Shown: positions 56,939 to 64,000 of the stretch, in pieces
How positions within the stretch are numbered: position 1 is the first letter of the stretch
Layout of the letters: each line of letters starts with the position of its first letter
Source: Hypomesus transpacificus
Taxonomy: Eukaryota > Chordata > Actinopteri > Osmeriformes > Osmeridae
Assembly (NCBI RefSeq): GCF_021917145.1
Contig: NC_061080.1
Coordinates: 3,887,497 to 3,951,496 of the forward strand
Length of the DNA stretch: 64,000 nt
Reading direction: 5' to 3'
Translations under genes and position numbers: made by a program
Notes under the pieces: model-generated
What the model was told of the DNA's origin: nothing
Seen by the model: the letters and a program-made list of their open reading frames with translations, nothing else
Database searches by the model: none

Positions 56939-58733
56939 ATGGGAAGCCTTCTCCTACTCTTCTTCTTCTCGGTTCTTGGCAGCTCCACCTGTAAGAATGT
57001 CTGACGGTCGTCTCACACCTCTGGGGAAGGGGGCAAGGGGAACGGAGGGGGGGGAAGGGGGGAACCCTTTTGGATTTCGGGGCTGTGTATTGACATGGCT
57101 TTGATTTTTGGTGTTTTTCTGTTTTGTTTTTCCCGTTTTCATGTCGTCCAGGTCAACAAGCAGAAGGGCTAACGTGTAAGTAGGAAATCCTGCTTCTAAA
57201 ACGCTTCTTCTGTTGGTATAAAAGGCTGTGCGAGTCATTCGTTGCATTCATACACTTGAAAACTGAGACAATGTGCTGGTAAAGTAGACCTTCGAGCTTC
57301 AGAGCTTCATTCAGCGTATGGTTTTGTTTTCCTTCTTGTTTCTCGTGTTTGGTACGCTTATTTCATCTTTCGTAGATTGTAGATGGACTGAAAGTTCTTT
57401 TTTATCTGTGTTTACTTTAGGACTTCTGTCTTAGGCTGCAAGTTTAAGTTGACTCACATACGATACACACACAAACCATGCGTGCGGGGGAGCTCCAACA
57501 ACAGCTTGGAAGCACCTCGCGGGCTCTTATCAGTGTTTTCACTCTTGGGAATGCCACTCCGTGGGAAAGACTGGGACCGGGAGGCTTTGGGAAGCCATGT
57601 GGAGTTGGTGTCACACGCCTCCACCTGCCTCAGCTGTGCTGGGGGGTGGAGGAGCACTCAGGTGCTGAGGCCTGTGAGCCAGGCTGCTGCCTGGGGGGGG
57701 GGGGGGGGTCATGTCTTCTCCTGGTCCCCAGATCCCTCCGTGTCACGTGACCGCTCACGGGGGCTGGCTCGTCAGCCTGGCTCATGGCCTTGTTCCTTTG
57801 CCAGTTGTCGTCCTCCCTACGCAGCTGAAGCGTTTCCATCACGTGTGATTGGAACTCCGTCTAGTCCTCCTTGTTAGCTGGACAGTTTTCCATACACACA
57901 TGAACCCTGGTCGTTTTAAGAATGCCTCTCGATAGATAATCGTCCGTTGTCGTGCAAGGGGTTCAGCTCCCCCTATGCAACATTTGGCAGGGCAAGTGGC
58001 TTCCACCCGTAGCCCAGTCTCCTGGAAGACATGGTCCTGTTTAGTAAACAGAAGGGGCCTTTCCTTCCTCTTCCGGTGGATTGTTTAAAGACAACCAGCC
58101 GTCAGCATGGCTCCGGCGTCACAATCGCAGAACCTTCGACCTGCAGGCGGAGGAGACCTCCAGTCTGCTCGGCCGAGACCACCTCGCTTGTCTAGACTGA
58201 GATCTCCACCCCACAGATCCCTCCTCGTGTGTCTGGACGCTGTTATTAAGACACGCAGTCAGTCCACACATGAATCCTGTGAGGATGGAGAATGTTGTTT
58301 ATTTCACATAATACGTTTCGCTGCCCCCCCCCATCAGTGTTCACCTTGGAAAACGTCACCCTGTCCATCGAGCCGGACGGCGACGTGGAGAGGGACGCCA
58401 GCCCGACCCTCCGCTGCCGGCCGCTGGTCAAGAGCAGCCCTGGGACGTCTCTGGTGCGTCGCTACGTCGTGCTCAAGGACAACGCCGAGGTGCACCACGG
58501 GAACACCAGCCGCCCTGATGACCTGCTGTGGAGCATACCCAACGCCAGGGTCAGCGACAGCGGCAAGTACAAGTGCCGCGTGTTTATCCGGGACAAGACT
58601 GCCGTCAGCAACACTGAGAAGCTGAAAGTGACAGGTTGGTTTCAGGGGATGTTTGTCTAGGGACGGGAGAGTCGTGGGTTTTCTATGTGGTGTCATTGGG
58701 TCTCTGTGAAACCTCCCTGTACTGTGTGTGTGT

Positions 58734-58782
<49 letters not shown>

Positions 58783-61700
58783 GTCATATAATGGAGCTGT
58801 CCAAGCGGCGTTTCCTCACACACGTGACGAGTGCACCTCTGTGTTCTTGTGCGTGTGAACCGTGTGCGTGTTCCCCTGTGTGTTCACCCCCTCCCCCAGG
58901 CCTTTCCCAGCCGGTGCTGCTCATACTGCGCAACACAGCGCAAGCTCCCATCCAGGAGGGAGACCGGGTGCCCGTCTCATGCCAAGCCCCAGGGGAGACC
59001 GGAACCTTCATCTTCTACTTCTACGACCAAGGCCAGGAGATCCACGAGGAGCAGACCACCTCCAACCAGGTGGAAGTGGAGCTCCTGTTCAACAAGCCGG
59101 GCATGCGGGACATGCAGTGTGCCTACATGGTGTTGATGGTGCCAGACGCGGTCAAGTCCAACCACAGCCAAGCGCAATATGTGAGAGTGCGAGGTTAGTG
59201 AACCACGCACACAAACACACACACGTACAAAAGAATTTGACTATGCTTTCCATTGAGAAACGTCAAGTCGGATGAATGAAAGTTCCTGGTGACTGTTCCA
59301 GTTTCCACCTTTCTGTCCGTCTGTCCTTAGAGTTTGACTTCCTTCCGGTTCTTTCCGTCCTTCCCGATCCGACGAAGACAAAGATCTTCGAGGGGGACAG
59401 GATCAACGTCTCCTGTGAATATCGCGGGGCGATCGATCCCTTGATCAGAGTCGCCCTTAGCAACGGGAACCAGTTGCTTGATGTCACGCAAACCCAGGCC
59501 AAAGTGTCGCACAGTCTTACAGTGTTCTCAAATCATTCCGGGGAGTTTGAGTGCAGCGTAATGAAGGGCAACGTGGTTAAGAAAAGAAACAGCATTGTGA
59601 AAGTCCTAGGTGAGCTCAACAAAAAGGGGAAGACCTGTTTATGTTGTTTTTGATTTTGATTTTGTGAAGCCGTTTCTTCAGTTTGGAGTCACGAAAAGCC
59701 TTTAGATGTGTGAATCCACATTTTTTGTTTTCAACATTTCCCAAATTGATAATAAGCAGTTTGACACCCTCATATTGCATAGCGTTTGGTGACACATTTT
59801 CTTTCCCACAGAAATCATCTCAACTCCAACTCTGACTGTGAACCCCGATGTATTTGAAAATGACACGTTTCACGTGAGATGCCAGAGCGACGTCCTTGCC
59901 CCTGAGAGAGTTGACAGCACAGATGTCAACTACCAGATTCGTAGAATCGAGGGCCAGACCAGTTACAAGGAAAAAGTCTTCAGAGATCTGGTCCACACAG
60001 CAGGGTCCAGGACCTACACGTGCACTGTGACAGCACGGAATATAGTGAAGCACAGTCCAGCATTGGTTGTCCAAATAAAAGGTGAGTAAAGAGAGACCTG
60101 TTGTTTATTTGGCTCACTGAACAGTAGTTATCTTCCATTTGCTGGCTTACAGTAAACAATAAGTTCTAAAGATAAAGCTAACACCTTATTTAGATTGAAG
60201 GCTTTCTCAACCAGCTGCTGTGCAATCCCCCCTCCTCCTCTCCCCTCCTCACCACTCCTCCCCTCCTCACCACTTTCCCCCTCCTCCCCTCCTCCTCTCC
60301 CCTCATCACCACTTCTCCCCTCCTCACCACTTTCCCCCTCCTCCTCTCCCCTCCTCTCCCCTCATCACCACTCCTCCCATCCTCACCACTCTCCCCCTCC
60401 TTCCCTCCCCTCCACTCACCCCCTCACCTCCCCGCCCCCCCCCCCCCCCCCCCCCCCCCCCCAGCCCTGGCCAGTGAGCCACAGATCTGGGCCGTGGGCA
60501 GGGTGGTGGTGGGGCGGCCGTTCCAGGTGCGCTGTCACTCGGCCCGGGGCAGCCTGCCCATCACCCACACCCTCCAGAGGAACAAGGCGCCGGTCGGCAC
60601 GGTGACCATCACGCGGCCCGGCCAGCTGGCACTCTTCAACGTCACGATCCAGCGGGCCGGGGAGATCCATGACTACAGCTGCAGCTCCCAGAACAACAGA
60701 CATGTGCTGCCGGTGGTGGGCAAACACCTCAACATCTCTGTCGTAGGTGAGGACGCCATGCCCTCTGGGACGCGTGACATGGAATACGTACCGAAGTGTT
60801 CCTGTTCGAATGTGTAGTGCACAGGAATCATGTGGCCAAATGACAGCGTAGTTGACTTTAAAGTCTTACTAGTTCACGACACACCGCTGTCGATAGCTGA
60901 GGTCGTTTTTGGTGCGTACGCAGAGCTTTCACGGAGCGTCAAGTGAAACAGCTTTCAAAAACACCAAACACTTCCCTGTTTCGCTTCCCAGTCCACCTCT
61001 AACGGCCGCTGTTTCTCCCCCCTCCCCACCCCCAGTGCCTCTCTCCGACCCTAGACTGAGTGTGCTCCCGGCCTTGTCGGACATCCTGGAGGGAGTCGAC
61101 CTCATCCTGATCTGCAGCGCCGAGGGCTCCCCTCCGATCACCTTCAGGTGGTACCCGCGACGACAGCGCTAAGTCTCTGCACAGCAGCACGTCCGCCGAC
61201 ATCACCGACAGCCACGTCATCCACGGCGTGGACAAGCAGGCCAGCGGCGCCTACTACTGCGAGGCCGTCAACTACGACAACGTCAACATACGAAGCCAGA
61301 AGGTCATCGTGGAGGGTGAGGAAGACTTGTGTGTTTTGGGAGTGTGTGTACGTACGTGCGTGTGTGTGTGCATGTGTCGGGGTGGTGGCTGAAATAGGTA
61401 TGTACGTACACGGACACAAAAGCACACATGATCCAGCCATAGAAGGTGAAGAGCATTATAAAAGCAGTGGCATCCACACACACACACACGCTCACACACA
61501 CACACGCTCACACACACACACACACTCTAATATTCTCTACCCTCCGGCCGCCCCCCCCACTGACTACCCACAGGTATCAAGGTTATCCAACCTCCCTGTT
61601 AACGAACCCCAGTGGTGCCATATCCATTAGCACCGGCCGTGCTCAATATCCTGAAGACCAGCTAAACGTCCCCGTTAGCTCTTTAGCTTCCCGTGTCCTC

Positions 61701-63314
61701 AGCACCAGGTCAACCGGGGGATGGACCCTCCAGCGACACTAGCCAGCCCTCCCCGAGGTGGCCAACGCCACAGCGGGCGGTGGCTAGCACTCATTGGCTG
61801 GAGTGTTTACACGCAGCGTGCTGCTCCCACGCAGGCGCTAGTGGAGGAGGAAAGAAGGGAAGAGAGAGGAGGAGGAGGAGGGATGGGAGAGAGAGAGAGG
61901 GAGAGGGGGGGGGGGTACTTCAGATCCCACAGAGAAGGAAGCAGATGTGCTATGTTTTGGAACTTGAAATCTGACCCCTCTGTCTTTATCTCTCTTTGTC
62001 CCCCCCTCCCCCCCCTCCCACCTCTCCCCCCCCCCCCCCCCACAGTGAAGACCGCGACGTGGAAGAAGGGCCTGATCGTGGCGTCCTGCCTGCTCATGGT
62101 GGCGTTGGTGGTGCTCCTTTGCGTGCTGCGCTTCAGGGCCAAGCGAGGTAGAGACACCTACAGTCCCCCGGCAACCGAGGCCTCTTCTGTCTGACCAGAC
62201 TAACGTATGAAACCCTCCTCCTCCTCTCTCCTTCCTCCCCCCCCCCTCTCGCCTCTCCTCTCCTCACCGTAGGTAAAAGAGACACGGCCGCTGAGCTTTC
62301 AGTGTGAGTTGGTTTCGCCTGTTTTGTTGTGTTTGGGATTGAAGTGGGGTTGCCTTGTGTGATATTAGAAAAGTCCTACGGGTTGAAATCCCGCTACCGG
62401 GAGAGAAGACGAGAGGATTCTTGTCCCCGTCAGTTCTCATTGCCAACGATGACTTTATTTCCCACCGTTTCTCAGAAAGCCTTCGAGCCCTAAACCAGAT
62501 GACTCTTTAACAGTGAGTCTCACCCACGACACGGAGGTGTATGACGCCACCACAGGTAGCCCCCCCCCCCCCTCCCCCTTCTCCTTCTCCTCCGTTTCAC
62601 CGACTGTTGTCATGCACGTCCATCGTCGAGTACTGTACCATCCATCCCTCCCCCCCCTCCCCCCGTCATCCCCATGTGGGTTTGTTCCATTTCATGTCAG
62701 CCATAGCACGTTTGTAACATTCTACCCCATGGTCGGTGTCATTTACGCTGTATGTCATTAGCACCGCCTGCATGCCACTCCTTGGTGATCTTAGTCACTT
62801 TTGGCGGGTAAGTGTGCTCGGCTAAGCATGCTTTGATGTTTTTAACCCCCACCCCCCATTCACTCCTTCCTGTTAGAGGGAAGTATTGTCTTAGAGGAAC
62901 TACGTGTTTTGTTGACATCCTGTACGTGAGCAAGCTGGAATGCATGCGTGAGGACTTGTTTGAAGTTTCGGGGGCTGGGTGTGTATTTAGGCCTGTGTAC
63001 TCGCGTTACAGTACCTCCCGTACAGGGTCTCTGTGCAAGTGCGTTTTACGAGCGGTTGTGTTTAGATGATTCCGGAATGAATCGGTCAGTCAGACAGCTG
63101 GCTAACAGTGCTAAGAGCGGGCAGCTGTGCAGGTGTGTCAGGGGGGGTTTTGAGTGTGTTTTGAGAGCGGCATCCATGTCATCTTATTCCAGGCGCAGCG
63201 TCCCACTTTGACGGCATGGAGGGGAGAGCGGCCAATGGGATGCGAAATAGTGTGACCTCACTTCCTGCTGACATCAGCAACAGGAGCAGCGACAGTATTC
63301 CGGAGACAGTGTAG
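56939..63314 (+). CDS. pecam1: PECAM1 (CD31), complete exon set with an apparent frameshift
   Basis: Twelve coding exons: 56939-56990, 57152-57175, 58338-58634, 58900-59193, 59331-59609, 59812-60081, 60465-60746, 61036-61315, 62046-62147, 62273-62303, 62476-62555, 63193-63314. The signal peptide is MGSLLLLFFFSVLG. Six C2-type Ig domains follow, one per exon, with phase-1 borders as in mammals. Then come a membrane span (GLIVASCLLMVALVVLLCVL) and a tail spread over small exons ending SSDSIPETV. About 703 aa (human 738). PECAM1 mediates homophilic adhesion at endothelial junctions and on leukocytes/platelets, and signals through tail ITIMs. The sixth Ig exon has one base too many near 61154-61156, giving TAA at 61170-61172; the frame resumes with DDSAKSLHSS and YYCEAVNY. 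The only tail tyrosine found is in DTEVYDATT, which does not fit an ITIM. A tiny 24-nt exon 2 is typical of this gene type. Confidence 0.93.
58723..58781. repeat. (GT)n followed by poly(G), 34 G
   Basis: A GT repeat (about 26 bases) passes directly into an uninterrupted run of about 34 G (58748-58781), intronic between the first and second Ig exons of pecam1. Confidence 0.95.
60219..60464. repeat. Pyrimidine-rich array and poly(C) at a pecam1 acceptor
   Basis: 'ctcctcacc'/'cctcctccc' repeats followed by about 27 C (60436-60462), joined directly to the CAG of the fifth Ig exon acceptor. Confidence 0.95.
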
Positions 63315-63850
63315 AGAACCGAATCTAAATGGATTTTTAAATCTTCAATTCGACAAGTGGCACATGTTAAAATACACATTGGAGAAACTATTTGTGTGGG
63401 AAAGGTAGCCACATTGTGGTTATTTGGCTTTTTGCTGTGATTATTTGGCTTTTTTGTAAATGTTGCTGTTGGCTACATTTCAGAGGGTGTTTGGGCAATA
63501 GAAGGCATGAAGGGAGGCACTATTAGTGAGAAAAAAGATGGCCGCCAACTGAGACCCTCCTGAAGTGAACCTGGACCCATTGCTCTGGCCCTCTCCTCCT
63601 GCTGTCAGTGTCTACTGTGATGTCATATCCACATGCAGTCTGTGTCTGCTGTTTTCACTTTCAACGTGTCTGTCTCCTTGTATTGCCTGTTTGACTGCAT
63701 GCCTTTCAATAATGTAACCAGTCCATGTGTTTCTGTGTGTTTAGAAGCCTAGATGACAACTGTATATACTGTACACTTCACAGTCATTCGTAGAAATGTG
63801 TGTATATATTTTTGGTTGATCCACTGACTGATTGAAAGAAACACTTGTAG

Positions 63851-63856
63851 AATAAA
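63851..63856 (+). terminator. pecam1: Poly(A) signal of pecam1
   Basis: AATAAA 537 bases after the stop at 63312-63314; the first canonical signal downstream, so the transcript likely ends near 63,875. Confidence 0.7.
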
Positions 63857-64000
63857 AAATAAGTTGAGTTTATTTAGCAATGTGTCAGTACCCTTTTTTT
63901 ATTTGCTGAAGAAACTGCTCTTATAAGAACAGCATCCCAATATCATTTCAATATACCGATCTCATTATCTACTGTCTTTGACATGGATTATCTGCACGGA

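Noticed and set aside
61148..61630. 160-codon plus-strand frame rich in Thr/Pro and His repeats
   Set aside because: Out-of-frame reading of the sixth pecam1 Ig exon continuing into a CA microsatellite.

Overview
This is a piece of vertebrate nuclear genome, almost certainly from a ray-finned (teleost) fish. Its genes are split by GT-AG introns. Its proteins are vertebrate-specific families (EWI-type Ig receptor, PECAM1, SEC14L1, ENDOV, Raptor). Introns and spacers are full of fish-style microsatellites, and a tRNA-derived SINE family is present in five copies. There are no operons, CRISPR arrays or prokaryotic signals. The species could not be identified. All exon models were built by hand from reading frame, splice consensus and phase continuity.

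Layout, left to right. (1) 1-4,250: on the minus strand, the 5' three exons of an unrecognised Ser/Ala-rich basic protein that runs off the left edge; an isolated plus-strand open frame at about 496-930. (2) 4,241-5,279 minus: an orphan 3'-terminal-looking exon with a poly(A) signal. (3) 5,960-11,675 minus: a complete 10-exon gene for a type I membrane protein with eight V-type Ig domains, EWI subfamily (IGSF3/CD101-like). (4) 11,676-17,605: gene-poor, AT-rich spacer. (5) 17,606-41,236 plus: complete coding region of sec14l1 (15 coding exons, 733 aa), with a 14.5 kb first coding intron and 3' UTR to about 42.1 or 43.4 kb. (6) 44,795-48,359 plus: the first five coding exons of endov; the rest is absent. 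(7) 50,557-51,056: exactly 500 N. (8) 52,066-53,479 plus: only the last four coding exons of rptor, with a long 3' UTR to about 56.1 kb. (9) 56,939-63,314 plus: pecam1 (12 coding exons), with an apparent one-base frameshift in the sixth Ig domain.

SEC14L1, ENDOV, RPTOR and PECAM1 all lie on human chromosome 17q, so the right two thirds looks like a conserved ancestral block. The genes do not form one pathway: lipid transfer/trafficking, inosine nucleic-acid cleavage, mTORC1 scaffolding and cell adhesion are independent functions. Two of the products are Ig-superfamily adhesion/receptor proteins.

The most useful observations are the endov/rptor truncation on both sides of a placeholder-sized gap, the single-base frameshift in pecam1 supported by exon-phase arithmetic, two striking intronic minisatellites (a perfect 25-bp x 16 array and a 13-bp x 26 array carrying about 22 CAGGTG E-boxes), and an unidentified gene at the left edge. 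I found no convincing undescribed biological system.
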